NCBI RefSeq assembly: GCF_051251695.1 | Contig: NZ_JBPOEU010000010.1 | Span: 1 to 64,000, forward strand | Length of the DNA stretch: 64,000 bases | From: Maritalea sp051251695 | GTDB taxonomy: Bacteria > Pseudomonadota > Alphaproteobacteria > Rhizobiales > Devosiaceae | Direction: 5' to 3' | In this document: piece after piece, positions 26,208 through 34,567 of the stretch | Numbering within the stretch: the first letter of the stretch is position 1 | How the letters are laid out: each line of letters opens with the position of its first letter | Notes under the pieces: model-generated | The model's database searches: none | What the model was told of the DNA's origin: nothing | What the model saw: only the letters and a program-made list of their open reading frames with translations | Translations under genes and position numbers: made by a program

Positions 26208-26531
26208 TTACTCCGATTTTTGAGGAATTCTAGTCTGGGTGAGCGGTGTCACCGTTTTGTCGAATAGTGATTGCACCGCGCAAAATTGTTCGGCGCTGAT
26301 GCTATAACAGTTTTTTGTGCCTTGCCCACGGCGCTCAATTAGCCCTGCTTCAAGCAGCACTTTAAGGTGCTGAGAAACTGTTGATTGAGCCAATTCAACA
26401 CATGACATAACGTCACCGCAGCACGGTGTTCTTATGTCAGACAGATAGCGTAAAATGGCCAAACGCGCCGGATGTGAAAGGGCGCGCATGGCTTTAGCAA
26501 GTTGTTGATCGTCAGGTGAAATATTATTCAT
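26208..26531 (-). CDS. ArsR-family transcriptional repressor, first gene of the Atm1 exporter operon
   Basis: A winged-helix regulator of 107 residues when started at the ATG giving MNNISPDDQQL; a longer frame to 26594 would overlap the LysM gene. The helix-turn-helix is AQSTVSQHLKVLLEAGLIERR. Just before it the segment RTPCCGDVMSCVEL places three cysteines where ArsR/SmtB proteins often hold metal or redox thiols. Another Cys precedes the C-terminus (EQFCAVQSLF). A perfect 16-bp palindrome overlaps the chosen start codon, and no Shine-Dalgarno sequence is visible, so the message may be leaderless. Its product probably represses itself and the exporter three bases downstream. Confidence 0.88.
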   Translation of the reverse strand: MNNISPDDQQLAKAMRALSHPARLAILRYLSDIRTPCCGDVMSCVELAQSTVSQHLKVLLEAGLIERRGQGTKNCYSISAEQFCAVQSLFDKTVTPLTQTRIPQKSE

Positions 26532-26545
26532 CGTAATATTACGAT
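26530..26545. promoter_or_regulatory. 16-bp palindrome overlapping the ArsR start, candidate operator
   Basis: ATCGTAATATTACGAT is perfectly self-complementary and shares two bases with the proposed arsR start codon. ArsR repressors commonly bind AT-rich dyads at their own promoters. Binding here would block transcription initiation or early elongation of the arsR-exporter operon. Confidence 0.6.
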
Positions 26546-26571
26546 AAAGAGAATTTACACCGATGACAAGC

Positions 26572-28656
26572 CTATTCTTCGTCCGGCAACTCAAACACTT
26601 GGCCGGGGAAGATCAGTTCAGGACGCGAGATGCTGTTGCTATTCGCCTCATAAATTGTTGTATATTTTATACCACTACCATAGACACGACGTGCGATTGT
26701 CCAAAGATTGTCGCCTTTGCGAATAATCGCATGGCCAGAGACAAAACGTTGTTCGTCACCCTCACCAACTGATGTTGCCGTAATCGTACCCACCTCAGCT
26801 TCAGCGACATCCACAGTCGCTTCAACTGCCTCAGCGGTTTCAACGATATCGTTTGTGGCAGGTGCGTCAGCAGAGACGTTATTTTCTTGAACTGGAGACG
26901 CCTCTTCGACAACTTCAATCTCAGCCGCCGCCTCCTCAACTGGTGCTGGTTGAGTAGTTTCCGCTTCTGTGGTGTTCGCAATCTCTACAGTGGGTGCTTC
27001 AACCACCTTATCGACAACCACACTTTCCTCAACTGGCGTTGTGGGTGCAACTTCTTCAACAGTGCTGGTCGCTTCAGGTTGAACTTGTTCAACTTCTGCG
27101 ACAATGATCTCTTCTTCAACTGGTGCTGGTGTTTCAACCGGCTCGGTTTCTGCAACATCCAACGCAAAGTCTTCAATCACGAAATTGACTTCAGTTCGTG
27201 CAGCCACTTCCGCTGTATCCGCCGCAAGTAAGTCCGCCCGGATGCGTTGATTTTCCTTCGTCAGCACATTTTGTGTCTCGATCAACCAGCGCCCGTCAGC
27301 CACAATCGCATCAGCAACATACTTGTTGTCGACATATACCCGCATGGTCGCGCCATTCGGGCCAGCACCGGCGATGAAATTCAATTCACCGTCAATCTCA
27401 ATTGCATCAATTGTTGGCTGAATGACGGCTTCAATCGCCGCGATCTCAGTTTCTTCGACCTCGGTTGTCGCAACCTCCTGATCGTTGGCCACAGGCACAT
27501 CAGGTGTTTGCGCAGCTGGCTGTTCGATGACAGCAACCGCTGTTTCTTCAACTTGCTCTGGCGTCGTATCCACGACTTCAACTGCGTTTGCCGGCGCTTC
27601 AACTGCTTCGTCTTGAGCAGCTTTTGCGACCTCAATCACGTCTTCAGGTGCAGCAACCTCAACAGCCGGGACAGCCGGAACAGTTTCTTTGATTTTATCC
27701 TCAGCCACTTCAACCACTGGCTCGGCTGGTGCAACAACTGCCTCAACAGTTGTTGTTTCAACTTCGGCAGAAACCACTTCTTCTGCCGCAACAGCTGTTT
27801 TGTCTGCGCCAGTTTCGTCTGCGCCAGGTTCATCGGCCTCAGCGACTTCCGAAACGTCCTCAACTGGTGTTGCTTCGGGTTCGATAAGAGTAACTGGTGT
27901 GTCTTGTTCTACAATCGGCGAATCATTTGAAGGGTTTGACTCGGTTTGTTGCGTGTCCGCGGGAGCGACTTCAGGTACTGATTCAACTTGTGCAACTTGG
28001 GTTGGTTGTTCGCTCAAACCTTGAATGATATCGCTGGCTTGCCCGGGCACTGATGCAACAACGATTGGCTCTTTGTCCCTGCCCTCATGTATTAAAACTA
28101 TTTCTGATTTCTCAGCAATTTTTACATTGCCTTTGGCATCCAGCGCCTCAACGGTGATTTCAACGCCGCCAGTTGCAAGTGCATTCTCAGGTACAAAAAC
28201 CCACTCGCCTGAATTCTCTGGCTTGGTTTTTCCCAAAATCTGGCCGTTGGATTTTACGACTATTGTGTCATCCACATCCGCGGTGCCTACAATGACGACA
28301 AACCCGTCAGCGGCGGCGCGTGCGATGGTGAAATCCGGGGCTTTTGCCTCGACCATGACTTCATCTGTTGCTTGTGTATCGTCCTGCGTCGACGCAGCTG
28401 GAACCATTTCAGGCTCAACAGCTTTAACGTCAGATGTTTGCTCGCTGGATGAATCTTTTGTCGCTTCAGCGGTTTTAGCCTCATCGCTTCCACGATTAAA
28501 CACTTGTGTCGCGACACATTGTAAAAATGGCTGTCGCGCATTGCTCGCACATGTGGAAATTGCCGGTGCTGCTACAACGCCGGTAACGACTGCCGCTGTT
28601 GCAGCAGCAAAGCCTAACGCTACAAACAGATTTGAATTCGTTGCACTCTCAGCCAG
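26572..28656 (-). CDS. LysM-domain envelope protein with long acidic low-complexity region, probable CTG start
   Basis: Residues about 635-690 at the C-terminus form one LysM peptidoglycan-binding motif (IIRKGDNLWTIARRVYGSG, then PGQVFELP). The middle, about 500 residues, is dominated by Glu, Val, Ala, Pro and Thr with two repeated modules of Ig-like or bacterial-adhesin style (NVKIAEKSEIV; TMRVYVDNKYVADAIV). The frame stays open upstream of the first GTG (28503) and encodes a hydrophobic N-terminal segment, LFVALGFAAATAAVVTGVV, that looks like a signal anchor. The only plausible start for it is CTG at 28656, five bases after a perfect GGGAGG. This gives 694 residues. It probably spans from inner membrane to peptidoglycan. 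Confidence 0.82.
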   Translation of the reverse strand: MAESATNSNLFVALGFAAATAAVVTGVVAAPAISTCASNARQPFLQCVATQVFNRGSDEAKTAEATKDSSSEQTSDVKAVEPEMVPAASTQDDTQATDEVMVEAKAPDFTIARAAADGFVVIVGTADVDDTIVVKSNGQILGKTKPENSGEWVFVPENALATGGVEITVEALDAKGNVKIAEKSEIVLIHEGRDKEPIVVASVPGQASDIIQGLSEQPTQVAQVESVPEVAPADTQQTESNPSNDSPIVEQDTPVTLIEPEATPVEDVSEVAEADEPGADETGADKTAVAAEEVVSAEVETTTVEAVVAPAEPVVEVAEDKIKETVPAVPAVEVAAPEDVIEVAKAAQDEAVEAPANAVEVVDTTPEQVEETAVAVIEQPAAQTPDVPVANDQEVATTEVEETEIAAIEAVIQPTIDAIEIDGELNFIAGAGPNGATMRVYVDNKYVADAIVADGRWLIETQNVLTKENQRIRADLLAADTAEVAARTEVNFVIEDFALDVAETEPVETPAPVEEEIIVAEVEQVQPEATSTVEEVAPTTPVEESVVVDKVVEAPTVEIANTTEAETTQPAPVEEAAAEIEVVEEASPVQENNVSADAPATNDIVETAEAVEATVDVAEAEVGTITATSVGEGDEQRFVSGHAIIRKGDNLWTIARRVYGSGIKYTTIYEANSNSISRPELIFPGQVFELPDEE

Positions 28657-28708
28657 GGTCGCCTCCCGATTACTTAGCTGGTTGGACCGTTAAACTGCAG
28701 GTTTGTTC

Positions 28709-30301
28709 TCATCCCTGCTCAGTCTTTAGTAATTTATACGTAACAGACTCATACAGCGCCTCGAACGAAGCATCAATGATGTTTGCAGAAACACCGACGG
28801 TAAACCAACGTTCACCACTTGCATCCCGTGATTCAACCAGCACACGGGTGACCGCGCCCGTGCCACCGTTTAAGATACGCACCTTAAAATCTACGAGTTC
28901 TAGATCATCAATTCGGTCTGAATATTTGCCCAAATCTTTGCGCATCGCTAAATCGAGCGCGTTGACTGGTCCATTGCCTTCGGCCACAGACATCAACATT
29001 TCGCCATCCACTTCGATTTTGACCACCGCTTCTGACATGGTCGTCAACTCGCCACGCGCATTGTAGCGACGTTCAACGGTTGTTCTAAAGCTTTCGACCC
29101 GAAAATACTCCCGCAAATCACCCAGTGTTTTGTGCGCTAGAAGTGCAAATGACGCATCCGCGCCATCGTAGGAATACCCCCGCGCTTCTCGCTCTTTAAC
29201 GGCACGTAAAAGACCATCAAGTCGAGGATCATTTTTTTCCACTTGGATACCAATTCGAGCAAGAACCGTGATCAGGTTGGATTTCCCTGCCTGCTGAGAC
29301 ACCATCACATTGCGCTGATTGCCAACTATTTCAGGCTCGATATGCTCGTAACAAGATGGGTCTTTTTGCAATGCAGAAGCGTGGATGCCTGCCTTGGTGG
29401 CAAAGGCAGATGCGCCAACATAAGGCGACTGCCGGGCTGGTGCTCGGTTCAGTAATTCGTCAAAATTGCGCGACAAGGCCGTCAAATTCAGCAGCTGAGC
29501 GGATGTTACGCCGGTTTCAATCGTCGAGGAAAAGGGCTCTTTAAGCGCCAAAGTTGGCATAAGCGAAATCAAGTTGGCGTTGCCACATCTTTCGCCAATA
29601 CCGTTTAGTGTTCCCTGCACCTGCCTGACCCCAGCGCGTACCGCCGCTAGCGTATTTGCCACCGCCTGTTCGGTATCGTTGTGCGCATGAATGCCCAAAT
29701 GTTTACCCGGCACAACGCTCGTCACTTTCGTCACGATCTCGTGGATCTCACTGGGCATGGTGCCGCCATTGGTGTCGCACAGCACAATCCAGCGCGCACC
29801 AGCCTCAAATGCCGTCTTTGCGCATTTCAGTGCATAGTCAGGGTTTGCTTTATAGCCGTCAAAAAAGTGTTCACAATCAACAATGGTTTCGCGACCACTC
29901 GACACCGCTGCGCGAACAGACGCATCAACGGATTGCAAGTTTTCATCCAAGCTAATGCCCATTGCCAATTCAATTTGGCGGTCCCAAGCCTTAGCGACAA
30001 AACAGATGGCTTCGGCCTCAGACTGCAACAATCCTTGCAGGCCCGGATCATTTTCAACAGATCGGCCCGTCCGCTTGGTCATGCCGAAGGCGGTGAATTT
30101 AGCCCGCTTCGTGCGTTTTTTGGAAAAGAACTCCGTATCGACCACGTTAGCGCCAGGGTAACCGCCTTCAATATAATCAACGCCCAAATCGTCCAACAGC
30201 TTGGCGATGGTAATCTTATCTTCAACAGAAAACTCGATCCCAGCGGTTTGCGCTCCGTCGCGCAACGTCGTGTCAAACAGATATAGGCGTTCTTTGGTCA
30301 T
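28709..30301 (-). CDS. cimA: (R)-citramalate synthase
   Basis: Condenses pyruvate and acetyl-CoA to citramalate, a threonine-independent entry to isoleucine synthesis. The 530-residue protein opens with LYLFDTTLRDGAQTAGIEF, the metal-binding HMGL-like signature. It continues with the conserved DTNGGTMPSEI, GIHAHNDTEQAVANT, GTLNGIGERCGNANL and a C-terminal LeuA-type allosteric domain (about 385-525). The first motif, TTLRDGAQ, separates CimA and its relatives from LeuA. The ATG at 30301 is chosen, with AAGAG upstream; a longer frame to 30367 adds 22 unrelated residues. It begins 3 bases after the GFA gene stop. Confidence 0.9.
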   Translation of the reverse strand: MTKERLYLFDTTLRDGAQTAGIEFSVEDKITIAKLLDDLGVDYIEGGYPGANVVDTEFFSKKRTKRAKFTAFGMTKRTGRSVENDPGLQGLLQSEAEAICFVAKAWDRQIELAMGISLDENLQSVDASVRAAVSSGRETIVDCEHFFDGYKANPDYALKCAKTAFEAGARWIVLCDTNGGTMPSEIHEIVTKVTSVVPGKHLGIHAHNDTEQAVANTLAAVRAGVRQVQGTLNGIGERCGNANLISLMPTLALKEPFSSTIETGVTSAQLLNLTALSRNFDELLNRAPARQSPYVGASAFATKAGIHASALQKDPSCYEHIEPEIVGNQRNVMVSQQAGKSNLITVLARIGIQVEKNDPRLDGLLRAVKEREARGYSYDGADASFALLAHKTLGDLREYFRVESFRTTVERRYNARGELTTMSEAVVKIEVDGEMLMSVAEGNGPVNALDLAMRKDLGKYSDRIDDLELVDFKVRILNGGTGAVTRVLVESRDASGERWFTVGVSANIIDASFEALYESVTYKLLKTEQG

Positions 30302-30303
30302 GA

Positions 30304-30774
30304 TTACTCTTTTGGCCAAGTTGTTGTGTCGTGGTCCGGGTGTTGGAAGTTTTGCAACTTCACACAAGATTGCTCCACCCCATATGTGTCCTCACGGACT
30401 TTGAGTTTATGCAAAGTATCAAAACTTTGAATGCGCGATTTAGTAGCCAACTGCTTGTTCGGGGCGACTTTGTCTGGATCATCAAAAGCACCAATGGCCA
30501 AAGACACCCCGTCCCCATGCCATTCATACGTCAGCGGCGTGCCGCAATCTTTGCAAAAGCCACGTTTGGCGATGTTTGAACTAACGAAATAACTCACTTC
30601 ACCGCGAGACCATTCAACTTTATTGTCGGCAAATGTCGCAAACGCACCGAAATATCCGCCGGTTTGTTTTTGGCACATGCGGCAATGACAAATTGACGAT
30701 GCAAACTCATCTCCATGAGCCTTAAACCGCACAGCACCGCATTGGCAGCCGCCAGTGTGAATTGTTTCGCTCAT
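30304..30774 (-). CDS. GFA/CENP-V-fold zinc protein
   Basis: A 156-residue protein with the glutathione-dependent formaldehyde-activating (GFA) fold, a zinc-binding beta structure. Cysteine motifs are GGCQCGAVRF, ICHCRMCQKQTGG and FCKDCGTPLTYEW, in the usual order. The family is broad, and most members have no proven formaldehyde activity, so the name describes the fold only. The ATG shares one base with the cysS stop (TGATG), and the stop is 3 bases before cimA, so it is translated within a cysS-GFA-cimA operon. An upstream ATG at 30789 lies inside cysS and is less likely. Confidence 0.85.
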   Translation of the reverse strand: MSETIHTGGCQCGAVRFKAHGDEFASSICHCRMCQKQTGGYFGAFATFADNKVEWSRGEVSYFVSSNIAKRGFCKDCGTPLTYEWHGDGVSLAIGAFDDPDKVAPNKQLATKSRIQSFDTLHKLKVREDTYGVEQSCVKLQNFQHPDHDTTTWPKE

Positions 30775-32216
30775 CAAACCAGTTCCCAAGTCGTGATGCG
30801 CTCACCCGCATCGTTTTTGCCATCGTTGAGCTTGATACCCATTGCTGTCAGTTCATTCCGGATGGTGTCCGCATCTGCCCAATTCTTGTTGTTCAAATGC
30901 TCAAGGCGCGCAGCGATTTTTGTTTCAATCTCGTCTGCGTTCTCATGAACGGGGCCCTCAGATTGAGCCTTTTCAAACGCCTGCATACCGTCAAACATGA
31001 CAACACCCAGCAAGTTAAGCGACCCAAATAGTCTTTGTGCATTGTGTTCTTTGTCACCGCCTGCATGGCGATGGAGTTCAGCCAAAACGCCAGACATGTT
31101 TAAATCATTTGCAAGATGCGTAAGCAGTTTGGAACATGGCCCGAGCGCTTCATATTCTTCGCGATTTTCCTCGCCAAAACTCAATCCCAATTTCAACATC
31201 ACCGATTTCCAACGGTTGAGGCTTTTTTCTGCTTCCTCAAGTCGTTTTTGCGTAAAATCAATCGGCTCGCGGTGATTAGTCATCAGCATGGCAAGGCGCA
31301 AAACATCGCCGGGCCACTTGCGTCCGCCAAATTTCTCGGTCTCCAAAAGATCAGCAATAGTGTAGAAATTGCCCAAGCTTTTGGACATTTTCTCACCTTC
31401 GATTTGCAAAAATCCGTTATGCATCCAAACATTGGCCATATGTCGATTGCCATGCGCACAGCGCGACTGGGCCAGCTCATTTTCATGATGTGGGAAAACC
31501 AAATCGATACCACCGCCATGGATGTCAAAATGCTTGCCAATATATCGCTCGGACATGGCTGAACATTCGATGTGCCAGCCCGGGCGACCCCTACCCCAGG
31601 GACTTTTCCAACCGGGTTGCTTTTCGTTTGAAAGCTTCCACAGCACAAAGTCACCGGGGTTCTTTTTGTGGGCTTCAACTTCAACCCGCGCACCTGCCTG
31701 CATATCGTCTAAATTGCGGTTCGAGAGTTTGCCATAATCAGGCATGGACGTGACATCAAACAGCACTTCGCCGCCTGCTTCGTAGGCGTGGTCTTTTTTG
31801 ACGAGCACCTCGATCATTTCGATCATTTCAGCAATGTTGTCTGTCGCGCGAGGCTCTATGGTTGGGTCAAGATTTCCGAGCGCTAACATGTCACTTCGAT
31901 ATTGGCGCGTTGTGCGCTCCGTCACTTCGCGGATCGCGGCATTTAAGCTTATTTTTGGATGTTCTTTGACCGCGCGCGCATTGATTTTGTCATCAACATC
32001 GGTGATGTTGCGCACATAAACCACATGCTCGGTGCCGTAAACATGGCGCAGCAGCCGATAAAGTACATCAAAAACAATGACAGGGCGCGCGTTACCGATA
32101 TGCGCATAATCATAAACGGTTGGGCCACACACATACATGCGCACATTATTCTCGTCGATGGGGACGAAGGTTTCTTTAGAGCGCGTCAGGGTGTTGTAGA
32201 GTTTAATTTCAGTCAT
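30774..32216 (-). CDS. cysS: Cysteinyl-tRNA synthetase
   Basis: Charges tRNA-Cys with cysteine. The 480-residue class I synthetase shows the zinc and ATP motifs: MYVCGPTVYDYAHIGNARP (HIGH variant HIGN preceded by the Cys ligand), CSAMSERYIG, FPHHENELAQSRC, and the KMSKS loop EKMSKSLGNF. The ATG at 32216 is chosen: GAGG lies three bases upstream. A TTG three codons earlier overlaps that ribosome site. It is the first gene of an operon with a GFA protein and cimA. Confidence 0.97.
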   Translation of the reverse strand: MTEIKLYNTLTRSKETFVPIDENNVRMYVCGPTVYDYAHIGNARPVIVFDVLYRLLRHVYGTEHVVYVRNITDVDDKINARAVKEHPKISLNAAIREVTERTTRQYRSDMLALGNLDPTIEPRATDNIAEMIEMIEVLVKKDHAYEAGGEVLFDVTSMPDYGKLSNRNLDDMQAGARVEVEAHKKNPGDFVLWKLSNEKQPGWKSPWGRGRPGWHIECSAMSERYIGKHFDIHGGGIDLVFPHHENELAQSRCAHGNRHMANVWMHNGFLQIEGEKMSKSLGNFYTIADLLETEKFGGRKWPGDVLRLAMLMTNHREPIDFTQKRLEEAEKSLNRWKSVMLKLGLSFGEENREEYEALGPCSKLLTHLANDLNMSGVLAELHRHAGGDKEHNAQRLFGSLNLLGVVMFDGMQAFEKAQSEGPVHENADEIETKIAARLEHLNNKNWADADTIRNELTAMGIKLNDGKNDAGERITTWELV

Positions 32217-32410
32217 TTGCCTCAACCATAAATGGTGTTTGCCCGTAAGGCAGCGAGGTCAATTTTTACGAAAATTTGTCAAATAGAGAACCACGCCGCC
32301 AATGTGAATTAGCGAATAATAATGCAGCCGATAATACAGATTGCGTTTTGGTTCTTCATGATGGCGGCACTGTGCATTGGCCATTGAAATAAATCAAGCC
32401 GTTACAAACA

Positions 32411-32436
32411 AAAAGCGCCGCAAAATGCGACGCTTT
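32411..32436 (-). terminator. Terminator of the cytochrome c' gene
   Basis: On the minus strand an AAAGCG-type hairpin (AAAGCGTCGC / GCGGCGCTTT, one mismatch, 5-base loop) ends in TTTTTGTTTG. It lies 39 bases past the stop of the cytochrome gene. Confidence 0.8.
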
Positions 32437-32474
32437 AATTCATTGAATATCAAATCGTTGATATTTTTGGCTGG

Positions 32475-32837
32475 TTAGCCTTTCTTGACGCGATACTGAT
32501 CGTGACAAGATTTACAGCTTCCACCAAGCACTGGAATAGCGGCACCCGCTGTTGCGTCTGCTTCCAATTTATCAAGAATGCCGACAAACATGTCCCATTC
32601 TTCCCAAATTTTTGGGCTGGCTTCAGAAGTTGCGCTCATTGAACCTTCTGGAAACAACATTTTTAACTTCGCCGCCAAAGGTGCAACTGCTGCTGCATCA
32701 CCAGCTTTAAGCGCTGCGCCCATTGCCTTCATCGCCGCCTGACGCTGCGCAATTGGATCTTCGTCCGCAACGATTGCGCTGCCACCAAATGCCAGTGAAA
32801 GTCCTGCTACTGCCGCTAAAACAATCTTAAATTTCAT
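32475..32837 (-). CDS. Cytochrome c' (class II c-type cytochrome)
   Basis: A periplasmic haem protein of 120 residues. It has a Sec signal peptide (KFKIVLAAVAGLSLAFGGSAIVA) and a helical body beginning PIAQRQAAMKAMGAALK. The haem-binding CKSCH lies close to the C-terminus, followed by DQYRVKKG, the class II arrangement. Cytochromes c' bind NO or CO and may protect against nitrosative stress; some act in electron transfer as c-556. No redox partner is adjacent. The gene appears monocistronic with its own terminator. Confidence 0.9.
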   Translation of the reverse strand: MKFKIVLAAVAGLSLAFGGSAIVADEDPIAQRQAAMKAMGAALKAGDAAAVAPLAAKLKMLFPEGSMSATSEASPKIWEEWDMFVGILDKLEADATAGAAIPVLGGSCKSCHDQYRVKKG

Positions 32838-32931
32838 ATTGCCGTCCCTATCCCTAATGCTGATTGACCAAACTTATATGTCGATTATGCAAGAAAAAAG
32901 GCAACAATCCATGAAAATTGTGGTCGTCACC

Positions 32932-32961
32932 GCTTCACAAGTGCTCACTTAAACGTGAAGC
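32932..32961. repeat. Small inverted repeat between the VOC and cytochrome c' genes
   Basis: The arms GCTTCAC and GTGAAGC are perfect and enclose 16 bases that contain a second dyad, AAGTG-CT-CACTT. There is no T run on either side, so it is at best a weak terminator of the VOC gene. It might be an operator instead. Confidence 0.3.
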
Positions 32962-32993
32962 AGTGATCGACCAACAGATATTCGACGATGTTC

Positions 32994-33536
32994 TTAGACG
33001 TCTTCAAGCTCTTTTGCGTGCAACCAATCTGCGTGTTTGGGCGCTTTTTTGGTTCTTGACCATTCTTCTAGCATTTCCCACTTCACGCTATCCAAGCGCT
33101 TGAGCAGCTCATCTTCTTTAGGGTCAGGACATGCCAGTTCAACACGGTGACCGTTTGGATCGAAGAAATAGATAGAATGGAAAATTGAGTGATCTGTTAC
33201 GCCCAAGACCTCGACGCCATTTGCCTCTAGGTGCTCTTTAAACTCAATTAGTTCATCGCGATCTTTTACTTTGAAAGCGATATGCTGCACCCAGATCGGG
33301 GTGTTTTCGTCGCGTCCCATTTCCGGTTTGGTTGGAAGTTCAAAGAATGCCAACACGTTGCCATTACCTGCATCTAGGAAAAGGTGCATGTATGGATCTG
33401 GTTCATGGGTGGATGGCACATGGTCTTCAGCGATCGCCAATACAAAATCCATATTGAGCATCTTGGTGTACCACTCAACGGTTTCTTTGGCATCTTTGCA
33501 GCGATAGGCCACGTGATGGATTTTCTCAATTTTCAT
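32994..33536 (-). CDS. VOC-superfamily (glyoxalase/dioxygenase-like) protein
   Basis: A protein of 180 residues containing a vicinal-oxygen-chelate fold. It opens MKIEKIHHVAYRCKDAKETVEWY (His in the usual first metal position), continues IWVQHIAFKVKDRDELIEF with the second His, and ends the fold with SIYFFDPNGHRVELACP carrying the Glu ligand. These three ligands fit metal-dependent glyoxalases or extradiol dioxygenases; the substrate is unknown. The ATG at 33536 is preferred because GGAGAGG lies six bases before it; an ATG at 33560 would give an eight-residue extension. Two operator-like dyads lie immediately upstream. Confidence 0.87.
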   Translation of the reverse strand: MKIEKIHHVAYRCKDAKETVEWYTKMLNMDFVLAIAEDHVPSTHEPDPYMHLFLDAGNGNVLAFFELPTKPEMGRDENTPIWVQHIAFKVKDRDELIEFKEHLEANGVEVLGVTDHSIFHSIYFFDPNGHRVELACPDPKEDELLKRLDSVKWEMLEEWSRTKKAPKHADWLHAKELEDV

Positions 33537-33552
33537 GATCGCCTCTCCAATT

Positions 33553-33597
33553 AGTTTCATCTGTAACTATAAAGTCAAATTAGTTACGAATGAAACT
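33553..33597. promoter_or_regulatory. Pair of AGTTWC-N4-GWAACT dyads upstream of the VOC gene
   Basis: Two 16-bp near-palindromes, AGTTTCATCTGTAACT (33553-33568) and AGTTACGAATGAAACT (33582-33597), lie 29 bp apart centre to centre. They are also inverted copies of each other, so the entire 33550-33600 segment is a large imperfect inverted repeat. The first begins 17 bases upstream of the VOC start. The layout is typical of a two-site repressor operator (HxlR or MarR style), but no such regulator gene is adjacent. Confidence 0.55.
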
Positions 33598-33783
33598 AAT
33601 TGCAAGCACATTTTGCATTTTTGCCAACGACAATTTTTGGCTAGGTCTATTTACTGCGAATCAAAGCTCACTTTTTGACAGGTTCTGAAATGTCTGCTCG
33701 CAATGATTCAACTTTTATTACGTCAGAGCGCCGTTATAGTCGTCGTATCCGAAGAATGAATTTCTGAGACGCGAGGGAACATC

Positions 33784-34563
33784 ATGGATTTGAATGAGAT
33801 CGTCGACTTGACCGCATACCCAATTGATAGCGCTGCGTTTCGTGCGCAATGTCGCAAAACTTTTAACGAGCAAGGCATTTTGATTATGCCGCAATTCGTG
33901 ACCCAAACCGCGATTGCAACTATGTATGCTGAGGGCTGTGAAAATCAGGAAAGCGTTTTTGCCAGCACAAAAGAACACAATGTCTATCTCAGCGCACCAG
34001 ACCCTAAATTTGCGCATGACCATCCCCGCAACCGGCTCGTTACTTCCTCAAAAGGATGTCTAACGGACGATCAAATCCCCGCGGCCTCGGCTCTACGCGC
34101 TCTTTATGATGAGGAAATTTTTCGCGGGTTTCTTTGCGACGTGCTTGGGGAAGAGGCTCTTTACGAATATGCAGACCCTTTATCGTCCATCAACCTGCAT
34201 TTTGCGGCGAAAGGCCAAGAGCTTGGCTGGCATTTCGACAATTCATCATTCGCGATTACGTTGATGGTGCAACCGCCTGAAAAGGGTGGCCTGTTCGAAT
34301 ATGTCAGTGCAGTGCGCGACGCAGATGCAGGTGATATGAACTATGATACCGTCGGCGAAATTCTGGATGGACGTACTGCTGTCGAGCAAGTGAGCGCTGA
34401 TGCTGGGACGCTGGTGTTTTTTCGCGGACGAAATTCCATACACCGGGTTGCGCCAAACGAAGGCGATCAGGTGCGTATGCTGGCCGTCCTCGCCTATAAT
34501 ACAGAACCTGGCATTTCTCTGTCTGAAGAAGCTCAAATGACCTTTTACGGGCGCAAAGGTTAG
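33784..34563 (+). CDS. 2-oxoglutarate/Fe(II)-dependent oxygenase family protein
   Basis: A 259-residue cytosolic protein with the double-stranded beta-helix metal triad: His and Asp in GWHFDNSSF and a distal His in IHRVAPNEG. These are followed by a basic residue in VRMLAVLAYN for 2-oxoglutarate. Such enzymes hydroxylate small molecules or proteins. The presence of Asp (not Gly) in HxD argues against a halogenase, although the N-terminal style (FNEQGILIMPQFV) resembles the HalD/BesD-like group. GAGGG lies seven bases before the ATG. It is convergent with, and 4 bases from, the amine oxidase gene. The substrate is unknown. Confidence 0.8.
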   Translation: MDLNEIVDLTAYPIDSAAFRAQCRKTFNEQGILIMPQFVTQTAIATMYAEGCENQESVFASTKEHNVYLSAPDPKFAHDHPRNRLVTSSKGCLTDDQIPAASALRALYDEEIFRGFLCDVLGEEALYEYADPLSSINLHFAAKGQELGWHFDNSSFAITLMVQPPEKGGLFEYVSAVRDADAGDMNYDTVGEILDGRTAVEQVSADAGTLVFFRGRNSIHRVAPNEGDQVRMLAVLAYNTEPGISLSEEAQMTFYGRKG

Positions 34564-34567
34564 AAGA

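Noticed and set aside
26887..27800. Repetitive Glu/Val-coding DNA considered as a CRISPR or tandem repeat array
   Set aside because: The similarity is loose codon repetition inside a coding region, with no constant repeat and spacer lengths.
26887..28693. Several long open frames on the plus strand opposite the LysM gene
   Set aside because: They mirror the biased GAA/GTT/GCA codon content of the minus-strand low-complexity region, lack ribosome sites and have no family-like sequence.
30304..30774. Naming the GFA protein a formaldehyde-activating enzyme (Gfa)
   Set aside because: The fold is shared by many proteins without this activity, and the gene is far from frmA/fghA.
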